Origin: Caulobacter sp. 602-2
Lineage (GTDB): Bacteria > Pseudomonadota > Alphaproteobacteria > Caulobacterales > Caulobacteraceae
Assembly: GCF_011043625.1 (NCBI RefSeq)
Contig: NZ_JAAKGT010000002.1
Span: 620,001 to 684,000 of the forward strand
Direction: 5' to 3'
DNA: 64,000 nt
Shown: piece after piece, positions 34,340 to 45,132 of the stretch
Numbering within the stretch: position 1 is the stretch's first letter
Layout: each line of letters opens with the position of its first letter
Program-made: the position numbers and the translations under genes
The notes under the pieces: model-generated
Told to the model about the DNA's origin: nothing
What the model saw: only the letters and a program-made list of their open reading frames with translations
Database searches by the model: none

Positions 34340-34487
34340 GACAGAAGTGTACGGCGCCAGCGAGCGCGTCTGATCCAGCCCCATGAGAAAGTTGCAAGCG
34401 ACTGATATCGCGCGATGCTTTTCCACATTCGCCGGGGATGAACGCGGCTCTATCCCCGTCCGGGCCGTCGCCTGCTAGGCTCTGGCC

Positions 34488-34919
34488 ATGAGCACCCTGG
34501 CCTATCTGCACCTGCCGCCCGGCGCGCCGCCGGCCACCCTGCCGGTCGCGGCCCCGTTCAAGGCGGTGCTGGTGCTGGAGACGCCTGCGGACCCGGTCTG
34601 GCGCGCACGGGTTTCAACCTGGCTGGTGGACAGCGGCTGCCTCTACGCCATGACCTGGGGCGCGGGTTGCGAGGCCTGGCACGACGCGATCGACGACGCC
34701 TTCATCGCCGCCCATCCGGCCGGCCTGCCGGACGACGACCAGCTGATCATGACCACCTGGCATGACGACGAGTCTCTCGACGAAGTCGCCGATTTCGCCG
34801 CCCACGCGGCCGTCCATCCCTCCGGCGACCTGGCCGACGCCTTGGTGCTCCACATCGCCGACAGGCCGCATGAAGCCGCCGTGCTGGCGACATTCCGCAC
34901 ACCCCGCCCGGCCTGCTAG
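34488..34919 (+). CDS. Hypothetical protein, resembles DUF7684
   Basis: 143 residues, divergent from the GTA small terminase. Features: AVLVLETPADPVWRARVSTW, WLVDSGCLYAMTWGAGCEAW and LIMTTWHDDESLDEVADFAA HAA. From memory this matches the DUF7684 pattern of small soluble proteins with a Cys/Trp motif; the match is not verified. It may be an operon with the next gene, 9 bases away. Function unknown. Confidence 0.7.
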   Translation: MSTLAYLHLPPGAPPATLPVAAPFKAVLVLETPADPVWRARVSTWLVDSGCLYAMTWGAGCEAWHDAIDDAFIAAHPAGLPDDDQLIMTTWHDDESLDEVADFAAHAAVHPSGDLADALVLHIADRPHEAAVLATFRTPRPAC

Positions 34920-34928
34920 ACCTTGGCC

Positions 34929-35684
34929 ATGAGCACCGATCCCGAACACCGGAACGCCGCCTGGACCGCCGCCCTCGCCGCCGTGGCCGCGGACGAGGGC
35001 CTGCCGCGCCTGGCGGAGATCGGTTGGCGGTTCCTGGGCGAGGCCGGCGAACGCGAGCAGGCGATGGCCGGGTTGCATGGCCGCTACGGCGCCGACCCGG
35101 TGCTGCCGATCTTCCAGCGCGACGGCGACCTCCTGGTGCTGCTGGCGCCCCGGCTCGGCTCGCCCGAAGCCCGCCCGGTGCTGGAAATCCACGCCTTCGC
35201 CACGCCGGAATGGACGCGGACCGGCGCCTGGCGCGATGTCGACCTCTGGATCCTTCACAGGCTGGAGATCGAGACGCCGCCGCCCCACGACCCCGTCGCC
35301 GACCTGGACGACCTGCTCGACCGGTTGGGCGGCTTCGACGACATCCCGATCGGCTACGCCTCCGCCGACGACATCATGGACTGGTCGGTCGACCTGCAGC
35401 TTTCGCCCGCCACGCTGCTCGACCGTCTCTTCGCCCGCATGGTCGAGGGCTTCCACCGGGGAACGCTCGACTACGACTACTGCGACGCCCTGGCCAACGC
35501 CCTGCACTTTCCGGTCCTCGACCTGGTCGGAATGGACAGCTTCGCCTGGAAGACCTTCTTGGCCTTCGACGACGGCGAATGGTCGCGTCCCGGCGACACC
35601 GAGGATCCCGTCGAGAAGTACACCCGCCCGGCGGTGGCGGCCCTGTTCGCCCAGCTCCAGGCGCGGAGCGCCGAAACCGCCTAG
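34929..35684 (+). CDS. Hypothetical protein, 251 residues
   Basis: Soluble acidic protein, ATG at 34929 (an in-frame TTG lies 6 bases upstream). Sections: GEREQAMAGLHGRYGADPVL, LEIHAFATPEWTRTGAWRDV, then a long Asp-rich middle (DPVADLDDLLDRLGGFDDIP) and a C-terminal ALHFPVLDLVGMDSFAWKTF. I recognise no family. Downstream of the DUF7684-like gene and probably co-transcribed; converges with the secreted protein gene at 35681 with overlapping ends. Confidence 0.65.
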   Translation: MSTDPEHRNAAWTAALAAVAADEGLPRLAEIGWRFLGEAGEREQAMAGLHGRYGADPVLPIFQRDGDLLVLLAPRLGSPEARPVLEIHAFATPEWTRTGAWRDVDLWILHRLEIETPPPHDPVADLDDLLDRLGGFDDIPIGYASADDIMDWSVDLQLSPATLLDRLFARMVEGFHRGTLDYDYCDALANALHFPVLDLVGMDSFAWKTFLAFDDGEWSRPGDTEDPVEKYTRPAVAALFAQLQARSAETA

Positions 35685-36340
35685 CGTCCCTCGGCCAGCG
35701 CCCGGCAGTTGGCGCCGTCGAGCGCCTCGCCCGCCACGGTCCGGCGCAGGCGGTCCATCGCCGCCTCGCCCACGGCCTGGGCCTTGGCCCGGCCGGGGCC
35801 TTCGAAGGCCAGGATCACCGGCGCGCGGCCCTTGGCGCGGACCGCCACCTCCAGGCGCCCGGCCTGGTCGATCGCATCCAGCACGCCGGTCGCGTCCATC
35901 CGGTAGACGCCATCGCTCTGCGGAAGCACGGGCAGGTTTTCCATGCCGCGCAAGGGCGGGGCCGCCGTCCACGTCACCGGCCCGCCGCCGACCAGCACGC
36001 CGTCGGCCAGCAGGTCGACGGTCCAGCCGCGCCGCGTCTCGCGGCTGAAAGCGACCATCCGCGCCTCGATCGCCCAGGCGCGGGGCGTTCCGTCAGGGGC
36101 GGTCGCCGTCGCCAGGTAGCGCACCCAGGGCGTGGCCGGCTCGCCGCGCGGCGCGGCCTCAGGCGGCGCGACGACGACCTCGACCTGCTCCAGCCGGCCG
36201 TCGGCCCAGGCGTGGGCATAGGCCTTCGCGTTCCAGCCCTCGACCGTCCAGTCGGCATAGCAGGCGCGCGGCTGCGGCTCGGCCATCGCCGTCCCGCCGC
36301 TGGCCAGAGCCAGAACCAGACCCGCCGCCCGCCCGATCAA
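35681..36340 (-). CDS. Secreted protein coupled to the class A PBP gene
   Basis: 219 residues from a TTG start at 36340 whose TTGA overlaps the PBP stop; GGAGGAG lies eight bases upstream. The signal peptide ends near TAMAEPQ. The mature part has YADWTVEGWNAKAYAHAWAD, AFSRETRRGWTVDLLADGVL and a C-terminal Cys (GANCRALAEGR) that may pair with the early Cys in ACYADW. No family recognised. The coupling suggests a periplasmic role linked to wall synthesis. Confidence 0.7.
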   Translation of the reverse strand: MIGRAAGLVLALASGGTAMAEPQPRACYADWTVEGWNAKAYAHAWADGRLEQVEVVVAPPEAAPRGEPATPWVRYLATATAPDGTPRAWAIEARMVAFSRETRRGWTVDLLADGVLVGGGPVTWTAAPPLRGMENLPVLPQSDGVYRMDATGVLDAIDQAGRLEVAVRAKGRAPVILAFEGPGRAKAQAVGEAAMDRLRRTVAGEALDGANCRALAEGR

Positions 36341-38490
36341 TACGGCAGCTCCTCCGGCGCCGGGACCGGCCCGCGGCCGTCGTCGACCGGCGCCTCGGGC
36401 GCGGCTTCGCTCTCCAGTTCCGAGGCCGTGCGGGCGAACTCCGAGGCCAGGGTCTCGTAGAAGCCGTTGCGCGGATCGGGCGAGGTGCGCGGGCCAGGGT
36501 CGGGCAGCAGCCACGGGAAGTCGCGGATCGCCAGGTTCTGATGGGCGGCCAGCATGTAGCGCCGCCAGATGCTGGCCGGCATGTCGCCGCCCACCACCTT
36601 GTTCATCGGCTTGTCGTTGTCGTTGCCCACCCACACGCCGGTGGCGAAGTCGGGGGTGAAGCCCACGAACCAGGCGTCGCGCCAGTTCTGGCTGGTGCCG
36701 GTCTTGCCCGCCGCCGGCCAGCCGAACGCCGCCCGCTTGGCGGTGCCCTGGTCGACCACCTTCTTCATCATCTTGACCATCATGCTGGCCTTGGCGATGT
36801 CGTAGACTTGGGCCGGGGCCATCGGCCCGCGAGCATAGATCGGCCGGCCGTCCTGGGCGGTGATGCTCTCGATGACATAAGGCTCCACCCGCTGGCCGCC
36901 CAGCTGGAAGACCTGGAAGCCCGAGGTCATCTGCAGCAGGTTCACCTCATAGGCCCCCAGCGCCACCGACAGGTCGGGCCGGTCGGGCAGGCTGGTGATC
37001 CCGAAGCGGCGGGCGAGGTTGCCCACCTGCGCGCCGCCGGCCTCCTGGGCCAGCTTGACGGCGATGGTGTTGGTCGAATTGACCAGGGCCTGCTCCACCG
37101 TCATCGGCCCGCGATAGTCGCCGCCGTAGTTCTCGGGCTTCCAGTCGCCGAACTGCACAGGCCCGTCGACGCGGACGTCGCTGGGCAGCACGCCCTTCTC
37201 CAGGGCCGCGGCATAGACAAACGGCTTGAAGGTCGAGCCCGGCTGGCGCCTGGCCTGCACCGCGCGGTTGAAGGGGCTGGCGATGTAGTCGGTGCCGCCC
37301 ACCATCGCCCGGATCGCCCCGTCGGCCGACAGCGACAGCAGCGCAGCCTGGCTGGCGCCGGCGTGCTGGCCGCCCAGCGCGATGGCCTGGCGCACGATGT
37401 CGGCCCCGGCCTTCTGCAGGCGGGTGTCGATGGTCAGGCGCACGACGAGATCAGGCGCGTTCTGGCCGGCGATGCGGATGGCCTCGGTGGTGGCGTAGTC
37501 CAGCACCCAGCCGTAGTCGCCCTCGTTGTTGACGGCGTCGGGCGACAGCTTGGGGGTGTCGTCCAGGGCCGCGGCGTGCTCGGCCGCCGTGATCCAGCCT
37601 TCCTTCTCCATGTTGGCCAGGACCAGGCGCGAGCGGGCCAGCGCCCCCTCCATGTCGCGGGTCAAGGCCAGGCGCGAGGGCGCCTTGGGCAGCGAGGCCA
37701 GCAGGGCGGCTTCGGAAAGGGTCAGCTGGCTGGCGGGCTTGCCGAAATAGGTTCTCGCCGCGCCGTCGACGCCATAGGTGTTGGCCCCGAAGAACACGCG
37801 GTTCAGATAGAGCTCCAGCACCTCGTCCTTGGTCAGCACCTGTTCCAGGCGCCAGGCCATCAGCATTTCCTGCAGCTTGCGCTCGACCGTGCGGTCGGGC
37901 GTCAGGAACAGGCCCTTGGCCAGCTGCTGCGACAGGGTCGAGGCGCCCTGCACCGTGCGGCCGGCGCGCCAGTTCACGTAAGCCGCGCGCACGATGCCGT
38001 AGAGGTCGATCGGGCCGTGCTTGTAGAAGCGCTTGTCCTCGGCCGCCAGGAAGGCCAGCGGCACATAGCCGGGCACGGTCTTGACCGTCACCCGCTGACC
38101 GTAGCGCGGGCCGCGCGTGGCGATCACCTGGCCGCTGCGGTCCTCGAACCGCACGCCCGGCGCGCGGTTGACCGCGAACAGCGCCTCACGCGACGGCAGG
38201 TCGGGCGTGTCCTTCAGGTACTTGAACCAGACATAGGCCCCCGCCCCGCCCACGGCGAGGAAGCCGATCAGGGCGCTGACCAGCAGGGTGATCCACACCC
38301 AGCCCCAGCCGCCCTTCTTGCGCGGCGTCTTCAGGTCAGCGCGGAAAGGCTCTTCCGGCGGACGCTGCGGCGGGCCTTTCGGGGGCTCGGGAGGCGGCGG
38401 CGGAACGGGCGCGAAACCGCCGCCCGCCGGCGGCGTCGGGCGCGCGGGCGGGTCGTCGAATTTGTAGGGCGGCAGCGTCCAGTCGTTCAC
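36337..38490 (-). CDS. Class A penicillin-binding protein (PBP1a/1c-like)
   Basis: 717-residue bifunctional peptidoglycan glycosyltransferase/transpeptidase. A Pro-rich cytoplasmic N terminus (~50 residues) precedes a membrane helix at ~64-86. GT51 domain: AAEDKRFYKHGPIDLYGI with Glu151, GASTLSQQLAKGL and LELYLNRVFFGANTYG. Transpeptidase domain: SxxK at Ser419-Lys422 (PGSTFKP), SxN at 472-474 (NSTNT) and KTGT at 596-599. Gene length and motif order are intact. Confidence 0.96.
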   Translation of the reverse strand: MNDWTLPPYKFDDPPARPTPPAGGGFAPVPPPPPEPPKGPPQRPPEEPFRADLKTPRKKGGWGWVWITLLVSALIGFLAVGGAGAYVWFKYLKDTPDLPSREALFAVNRAPGVRFEDRSGQVIATRGPRYGQRVTVKTVPGYVPLAFLAAEDKRFYKHGPIDLYGIVRAAYVNWRAGRTVQGASTLSQQLAKGLFLTPDRTVERKLQEMLMAWRLEQVLTKDEVLELYLNRVFFGANTYGVDGAARTYFGKPASQLTLSEAALLASLPKAPSRLALTRDMEGALARSRLVLANMEKEGWITAAEHAAALDDTPKLSPDAVNNEGDYGWVLDYATTEAIRIAGQNAPDLVVRLTIDTRLQKAGADIVRQAIALGGQHAGASQAALLSLSADGAIRAMVGGTDYIASPFNRAVQARRQPGSTFKPFVYAAALEKGVLPSDVRVDGPVQFGDWKPENYGGDYRGPMTVEQALVNSTNTIAVKLAQEAGGAQVGNLARRFGITSLPDRPDLSVALGAYEVNLLQMTSGFQVFQLGGQRVEPYVIESITAQDGRPIYARGPMAPAQVYDIAKASMMVKMMKKVVDQGTAKRAAFGWPAAGKTGTSQNWRDAWFVGFTPDFATGVWVGNDNDKPMNKVVGGDMPASIWRRYMLAAHQNLAIRDFPWLLPDPGPRTSPDPRNGFYETLASEFARTASELESEAAPEAPVDDGRGPVPAPEELPY

Positions 38491-38543
38491 GTGCGGTGTT
38501 GCGTCCAGTTGGTCTTATGGGCGTTTGGGTTTAGGACGCCCCG

Positions 38544-39032
38544 ATGATGGCGCGCAAACCTTTCTGGGAGACGAAATCCCTTCACCAGATGACCGTCCCC
38601 GAGTGGGAGAGTCTATGCGACGGCTGCGGCCTTTGCTGCCTGGTTCGCTTCGAAGACGAAGATACCGGCGAGGTGATCCCCACGCGGGTGCATTGCCAGC
38701 TGCTCGACGCCCATCTTTGCCGCTGCAGCGACTATCCCAATCGCCGCAAGACCGTGCCCGACTGCATCAAGCTGACGCCGCACAACATCGAGGACCTGGA
38801 GTGGATGCCCCCCTCCTGCGCCTATCGCCGCCTGCACGAGGGCAAGACCCTGCCCCAGTGGCACCCGCTGATCACCGGCGACCCCGAAAGCCCCCACAAG
38901 GCCGGCGTCTCGGTGCGCGACCAGACCATCAGCGAAAGCAGCCTGGACGATCCGGAAGACGCCATGGACTTCGTCGCCACCGACCTGATGGTCGACAAGG
39001 GCGACTGGCCCTACGAGCCGGACGAGGACTGA
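38544..39032 (+). CDS. YcgN-family (UPF0260) cysteine-cluster protein
   Basis: 162 residues with the family's Cys cluster CDGCGLCCLVRFEDEDTGEV near residue 25, CRCSDYPNRRKTVPDCIKLT near 60, and WMPPSCAYRRLHEG near 90. The pattern matches YkgJ/YcgN zinc- or iron-sulfur-binding proteins of unknown role. Divergent from the PBP gene. Two adjacent ATGs (38544, 38547) are both possible starts. Confidence 0.92.
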   Translation: MMARKPFWETKSLHQMTVPEWESLCDGCGLCCLVRFEDEDTGEVIPTRVHCQLLDAHLCRCSDYPNRRKTVPDCIKLTPHNIEDLEWMPPSCAYRRLHEGKTLPQWHPLITGDPESPHKAGVSVRDQTISESSLDDPEDAMDFVATDLMVDKGDWPYEPDED

Positions 39033-39044
39033 GGGCTTCGAAAG

Positions 39045-39177
39045 GGACCTCCCCCTCTGGGGGAGGCGGCCGAAGGCCGGTGGGGGGCCGTTTTCAGCTT
39101 CCCAGACGCCTGAAAGTCATCACCAAATCCCCCCACCGATCGCTGCGCGATCGCCTCCCCCACAGGGGGAGGTTCCT
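39045..39177 (+). repeat. Inverted repeat element, family B (copy 4)
   Basis: Left half GGGACCTCCCCCTCTGGGGG, spacer CCGTTTTCAGCTTCCCAGAC..., right half ending CACAGGGGGAGGTTCC. The spacer is nearly identical to that of the copy at 42516-42649, showing whole-element duplication. Confidence 0.88.
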
Positions 39178-39240
39178 CATGGCTTGACCTTTCCGAGCGG
39201 ACCACCACCTCAAGCTGCACCTTGAGGGGAACCATCGCGC

Positions 39241-39642
39241 ATGCTCCTGACCGCCCTGCTGATCGGCCTGTTCGCCGCCGCCCGCCATGACGGCCCGGTC
39301 CGCCGCTGGCTGGTCGAGATCCCGGCCCAGCGCCTTTCGACGATGAAGACCCGCGACGTCCTGGCCCTGATGCTGCTGCTGGCCATCGCGCCCTTCGCCG
39401 GCCAGGCGATCCTGCCGGAAATGGCCTGGGTGCTGGCCCTCGACCTGGCCGCCTGGGTCGAGGTCGGACTGGCCGTCACGGTCGCGGCCCGGCTGGTCCC
39501 GGCCTGGAAAGGCCTGCGCGCCAGCGCCTCTCGCCTGGCCCGCGCCGCCTTCCGCCCCGCCGCCCGGGCCCGGCGCAGCCCCGCCGTCCGCCGCAAGCCG
39601 GCAAAGCCCCCCGAACCCGAAGACGGATGGGCGTTTGCTTGA
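39241..39642 (+). CDS. Hypothetical membrane protein, 133 residues
   Basis: Two hydrophobic stretches (MLLTALLIGLFAAA at the start; LALMLLLAIAPFAGQAILP and WVLALDLAAWVEVGLAVTVA near 42-82) followed by a strongly basic Arg/Ala/Pro tail (FRPAARARRSPAVRRKPAKP). It has the look of a small inner-membrane protein with a cytoplasmic basic tail. No family recognised. Bounded by repeats on both sides. Confidence 0.62.
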   Translation: MLLTALLIGLFAAARHDGPVRRWLVEIPAQRLSTMKTRDVLALMLLLAIAPFAGQAILPEMAWVLALDLAAWVEVGLAVTVAARLVPAWKGLRASASRLARAAFRPAARARRSPAVRRKPAKPPEPEDGWAFA

Positions 39643-39646
39643 GGAA

Positions 39647-39816
39647 CCTTCTCCCCTTGCGGGAGAAGGTGGCGGCCGAAGGCCGACGGATGAGGGGTCT
39701 CTCAGACACCAGACGCCTCCGCCCGGCCCCGTCACCGCCCCGCAGCTTTACCGTCGGAGAGACCCCTCACCCGACCTCGCTCCGCGAGGCCACCCTCTCC
39801 CGCAGGGGGAGAGGGG
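39647..39816 (+). repeat. Intergenic inverted repeat, family A (copy 3)
   Basis: Left half CCTTCTCCCCTTGCGGGAGA, right half CCTCTCCCGCAGGGGGAGAG in inverse order; longer, 70-base spacer than in the other copies. It fills the gap between two plus-strand genes. Confidence 0.82.
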
Positions 39817-39852
39817 CTTCGCGCCAGTCTCGAGCCCTGCTACCCCTGCCCC

Positions 39853-40569
39853 ATGCTCACCCGCCGATCCCTCGCCCTGTCCGCCCTCGCCCTACCGCTG
39901 GCCTCCGCCGCCCGCGCGCAAGCTTCGGAGTCGTGGCGCAAGGCTGATCGTCTCTATACGGACGATTTCACCCAAGGCCTCGCCGACTGGACGATCGAGG
40001 CCGAGCAGCCGAGCAAGGTCACGGCCGCCAACGGCGTGCTGGAGCTGGACGCCCCGGCCGGGATCACCGCCTGGTTCAAGCCCCGGCTCGAAGGCCCGGT
40101 GCTGATCGAGTACCAGGCCCTGGCCGTCTACGAAGGCGGCCGCAACGACCGGATCAGCGACCTCAACGCCTTCTGGATGGCGACCGACGTCCGCAGCCCG
40201 GGCGACCTTTTCGCCAGCCCCCGCACCGGCGCCTTCGCCGGCTACGACCTCCTGAAGACCTACTATGTGGGCCAGGGCGGCAACTACAATTCCAGCACCC
40301 GCCTGCGCCGCTATGTCGGCCGCCCCGGCGACCGGCCGATGCTGCCCCAGCACGACCTCAAGGACGCCCGCGCCCTGCTGCAGCCCAACCGTTGGGTCCA
40401 CGTCCAGCTCGTGGCCTACGGCGACCTGATCCAATACTGGGCCGACGGCCGCAAGCTGTTCGAGATGCGCGATCCCGACGCCTACACCGCCGGCTGGTTT
40501 GGCCTGCGCACCACCTGGAGCCGGCTGCGCTTCAAGGACTTTTCGGTGTGGAAGCTGGCGGCGGCGTAA
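39853..40569 (+). CDS. Tat-exported DUF6250-like protein
   Basis: 238 residues with a Tat-like signal (LTRRSLALSALALPLASAAR) and cleavage near ARAQA. The mature part reads as a concanavalin-like beta-sandwich: LYTDDFTQGLADWTIEAEQP, VLIEYQALAVYEGGRNDRIS, LNAFWMATDVRSPGDLFASP and AGWFGLRTTWSRLRFKDFSV. This matches DUF6250 as I recall it, often found with polysaccharide-degradation genes. Substrate unknown; no catalytic residues assigned. Confidence 0.78.
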   Translation: MLTRRSLALSALALPLASAARAQASESWRKADRLYTDDFTQGLADWTIEAEQPSKVTAANGVLELDAPAGITAWFKPRLEGPVLIEYQALAVYEGGRNDRISDLNAFWMATDVRSPGDLFASPRTGAFAGYDLLKTYYVGQGGNYNSSTRLRRYVGRPGDRPMLPQHDLKDARALLQPNRWVHVQLVAYGDLIQYWADGRKLFEMRDPDAYTAGWFGLRTTWSRLRFKDFSVWKLAAA

Positions 40570-40583
40570 GACCCTCACCGAGA

Positions 40584-40718
40584 GGAACCTCCCCCTCTGG
40601 GGGAGGCGGCCGAAGGCCGGTGGGGGGCCGTTTTCAGCTTCCCGAGCGCCGGCCGATCACCCGCCAACTCCCCCCTCCGATCGCTACGCGATCGCCTCCC
40701 CCACAGGGGGAGGTTCCT
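40584..40718 (+). repeat. Inverted repeat element, family B (copy 5)
   Basis: GGAACCTCCCCCTCTGGGGG, spacer starting CCGTTTTCAGCTTCCCGAGC, right half ending CACAGGGGGAGGTTCC. It occupies about half of the 266-base gap between the DUF6250-like and acyltransferase genes; nothing else was seen there. Confidence 0.88.
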
Positions 40719-40835
40719 CAAGGCCGCCCGCCGAATTTCCAATAATTTCAACCCCCGCCCCGTGACGACTCAAGGTTGATCGGCCACCATCGGCCCCGGC
40801 CGCCGCCTCGCTTCCCGACGCCCTTCAGGACAACC

Positions 40836-42020
40836 ATGACCGCCGTCTCCGGGGCCATCGCCGCCCTCTTCGGACCCTCGCGTCAGGCCCACGGCCGCGC
40901 CTACGGCCCCGACCTGCTGCGCGCCGCCGCCATCCTGCTGGTCATGGCTTGGCACATGCCCGGCCCCGCCCGGCCCGAGCCCCTGGCGAGCCTCCGGCCG
41001 TTCGGCTGGCTGGGGGTCGACATCTTCTTCGTGCTCAGCGGCTACCTGATCGGCGCCCAGCTCTTGAAGGGGATCGCCGCTGGCGACGGCGTCGACTTCA
41101 AGCGCTTCTGGGCCAGCCGCGCCTTTCGCATCCTGCCGGCCTTCCTGGTGGTGCTGGCGCTCTATTTCACCCTGCCCGGCTTCTCGGACGGCAAGGCCAT
41201 CCAGCCCCTGTGGCGGTTCCTGACCTTCACGATGAACTTCGGCCTCGACTACCGGCTCACCGGGGCCTTCACCTCAGCCTGGTCGCTGTGCGTGGAGGAG
41301 CATTTCTACTGGCTGCTCCCCCCGCTGGTGCTCGTCCTGGCGCGGGCGCGCGGGGCCTGGCCCGCCCTGCTGCTCGGCGCGGCGGTGATCCTGGGCGGCA
41401 TGGCCCTGCGCTGGGGGGTCTGGCACGGCCCCGCCGCCGACCCGGCCACGCGGCCGGCCGACTTCCTGCGGCTGGTCTACTACCCCACCTGGACGCGGCT
41501 GGACGGCCTGGCCATGGGCGTGCTGCTGGCCGCCGCGCGGGTCTTCCGCCCTGCCGCCGTCGCCCGTCTGGCCCCGCCCTGGCTGACCGGACCGCTGGGC
41601 CTTGCCGCCGCCGCCGCGACGGTCGTCCTGTGCCTTCGCCACGCCGACGGGGTGAGCCTGGACCTCTTCGGCGCGGTCGTCGTCTATCCGCTGGCCTGCC
41701 TGGCCGGCGCGCTGCTGCTGTGCGCCCTGCTCGACATCGAGCCGGCCCTACGGCGCCTGCCCCTGGCCCCGGCCGCCTTCGTCGCCACGCTGGCCTACAG
41801 CCTCTACCTCGTCCACAAGCCGGTGCAGCACATGCTGCGCGAGCGGCTGGGCGACGGGGTGCTGCACGGCTGGACCGGTCTTGGCCTCTATCTCGCCGCC
41901 GACTTCGCCGCCGCCCTGCTGCTGTGGTGGCTGGTCGAGCGCCCCTTCCTGCGCCTGCGCGAGCGGGTGCTGCGGCGGCCGGTCCCGGCGGTTGCAGAGG
42001 CGCTGAAGCGGGCGGCGTAA
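40836..42020 (+). CDS. Acyltransferase 3 (OafA/NodX-type) membrane protein
   Basis: 394-residue polytopic membrane enzyme that O-acylates extracytoplasmic carbohydrates. Family motifs: PDLLRAAAILLVMAWH with the conserved His, GWLGVDIFFVLSGYLIGAQL, FWASRAFRILPAFLV (the R-x-x-R-I-x-P motif) and SLCVEEHFYWLLPP. About ten membrane helices. ATG at 40836 has AGGA five bases upstream; the frame extends 20 codons upstream without a better start. The acceptor (LPS, capsule or other glycan) is not indicated. Confidence 0.93.
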   Translation: MTAVSGAIAALFGPSRQAHGRAYGPDLLRAAAILLVMAWHMPGPARPEPLASLRPFGWLGVDIFFVLSGYLIGAQLLKGIAAGDGVDFKRFWASRAFRILPAFLVVLALYFTLPGFSDGKAIQPLWRFLTFTMNFGLDYRLTGAFTSAWSLCVEEHFYWLLPPLVLVLARARGAWPALLLGAAVILGGMALRWGVWHGPAADPATRPADFLRLVYYPTWTRLDGLAMGVLLAAARVFRPAAVARLAPPWLTGPLGLAAAAATVVLCLRHADGVSLDLFGAVVVYPLACLAGALLLCALLDIEPALRRLPLAPAAFVATLAYSLYLVHKPVQHMLRERLGDGVLHGWTGLGLYLAADFAAALLLWWLVERPFLRLRERVLRRPVPAVAEALKRAA

Positions 42021-42026
42021 GCCGAA

Positions 42027-42052
42027 GATCCTCCCCCTGAAGGGGGAGGATC
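42027..42052. terminator. Hairpin between convergent genes
   Basis: Perfect 11-bp stem GATCCTCCCCC / GGGGGAGGATC with loop TGAA, in the 34-base gap between two convergent genes. No clear T run on either side, so termination is inferred. The stem resembles half of a family B repeat. Confidence 0.45.
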
Positions 42053-42054
42053 TA

Positions 42055-42456
42055 TTGGCGCGGCGCCTTGCGCAGGTAGCCGAAGACCACGCCCCAGACG
42101 ATCAGGATCGGGCCAAAGGCCAGACCCGCGCCGGTCAGCCACGCGCCGAAGGCTTCGGCCGACCACAGCGCCCAGGCCACGAAGGCCAGCCACACGCCAG
42201 AGAACACGGCCAGGTAGCCGTAGGCGGCGGCGCGGCCCTTGAGGCGCCCGATCAGCCCCAGCAGGACCATCACCAGCAGCCCCGCCAGGAACAGGCCCAG
42301 CAGGCCGCCCAGATAGCCCGCCTCCTCGCGGCCGCCGCTGGCCGCAAACCGCTGGATCCGGTCGCCGAGCGCCATCCACAGAAAGACCAGGCCCACGACG
42401 ATTTCCACCGCGCCCAGCAGGCGCTTGCGCGGGGAGGGTTTGGTCGCTTCGCTCAT
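42055..42456 (-). CDS. Hypothetical four-helix membrane protein
   Basis: 133 residues from ATG 42456 (another ATG at 42465 gives MARMSEATK). Four hydrophobic segments: GAVEIVVGLVFLWMALG, YLGGLLGLFLAGLLVMVLLG, YGYLAVFSGVWLAFVAWALW and GLAFGPILIVWGVVFGYL. A short basic N terminus suggests it faces the cytoplasm. No family recognised. The stop codon TAA or equivalent lies at the hairpin edge. Confidence 0.65.
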
Positions 42457-42515
42457 GCGCGCCATGGTAGAGACTGCAAGCAACGGCGGCAATCGGGGCG
42501 AGCCCCCTCAGCCAA

Positions 42516-42649
42516 GGAACCTCCCCCTCTGGGGGAGGCGGCCGAAGGCCGGTGGGGGGCCGTTTTCAACTTCCCAGGCGCCTGAAGGTCATCACCGAAT
42601 CCCCCCACCGATCGCTGCGCGATCGCCTCCCCCACGGGGGGAGGTTCCC
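42516..42649 (+). repeat. Inverted repeat element, family B (copy 6)
   Basis: GGAACCTCCCCCTCTGGGGG, spacer CCGTTTTCAACTTCCCAGGC..., right half CCCCCCACCGATCGCTGCGC ... GGGGGGAGGTTC. It lies in the ~300-base gap between the divergent membrane protein and uup genes. Confidence 0.88.
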
Positions 42650-42753
42650 CGCAAGCGCCCGCCCCACAAACTTTCCGCCTTCCCCCTCCCCGCGCCCTGC
42701 TATAGGCCCCATCTCCTCGCCTCCACCGACCTGTCAGACGTAAAGACCGCTTC

Positions 42754-44580
<1,827 letters not shown>

Positions 44581-44611
44581 GGTCTGGACTCAATTGGCGC
44601 GCAAAGAAACT

Positions 44612-44729
44612 TGTCTTCCCGGCCGGAGGAGCGCGTCAGCGATCCGTAGAGCCGGGATCTCCCACGTTGGCAGGTTCGAAAACTGTGGGAGATCCCGGCG
44701 CTCCGCTGCGCTGCGGCCGGGATGACAAT
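44612..44729 (+). repeat. Intergenic inverted repeat, family C (copy 2)
   Basis: TCTTCCCGGCCGGAGGAGCG to GCTGCGGCCGGGATGACAAT, with inner pair GGGATCTCCCAC / GTGGGAGATCCC. Together with the element at 44813-44915 it occupies most of the 552-base gap between uup and the outer-membrane protein gene. Confidence 0.85.
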
Positions 44730-44812
44730 CACCATAAGCTATTGAGCCGGATAACTAATTACCCTCGTCCAATTGAGTACAGACCCTAGGGAGAGCCTTC
44801 CCCTCCCCCGAG

Positions 44813-44915
44813 CATCCCCGCGCAGGCGGGGATCCAAGCTGGTTCTCAGATCAGAACGCGGGCATGGCCCAGCCGCTGTCTCGGCTCGGGTCCCCGCCTG
44901 CGCGGGGAAGATCGG
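44813..44915 (+). repeat. Intergenic inverted repeat, family D (copy 1)
   Basis: Ends are CATCCCCGCGCAGGCGGGGA and TCCCCGCCTGCGCGGGGAAG, each a hairpin and inverse to the other. A related copy is at 59781-59882. Confidence 0.78.
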
Positions 44916-45132
44916 ATCAGGGCGGACAGGCGCAGCGCCAGTTTCCGCTCCCCCAAACCGTCCCCGCCTCGGTTGACGAACTATCCGCCACGCAACCGAA
45001 TGTTGCGCGGTTGCAATAGTCGGCGACAAACGGTCAAGCTTGAGGCAGGCGACGATTTACACCTGTCACCAGAACCCCTAATCGCAGGCCTCCGTCCAAC
45101 CCGGACGTGTGCCTCTTGGGGGATTTCTCTTC

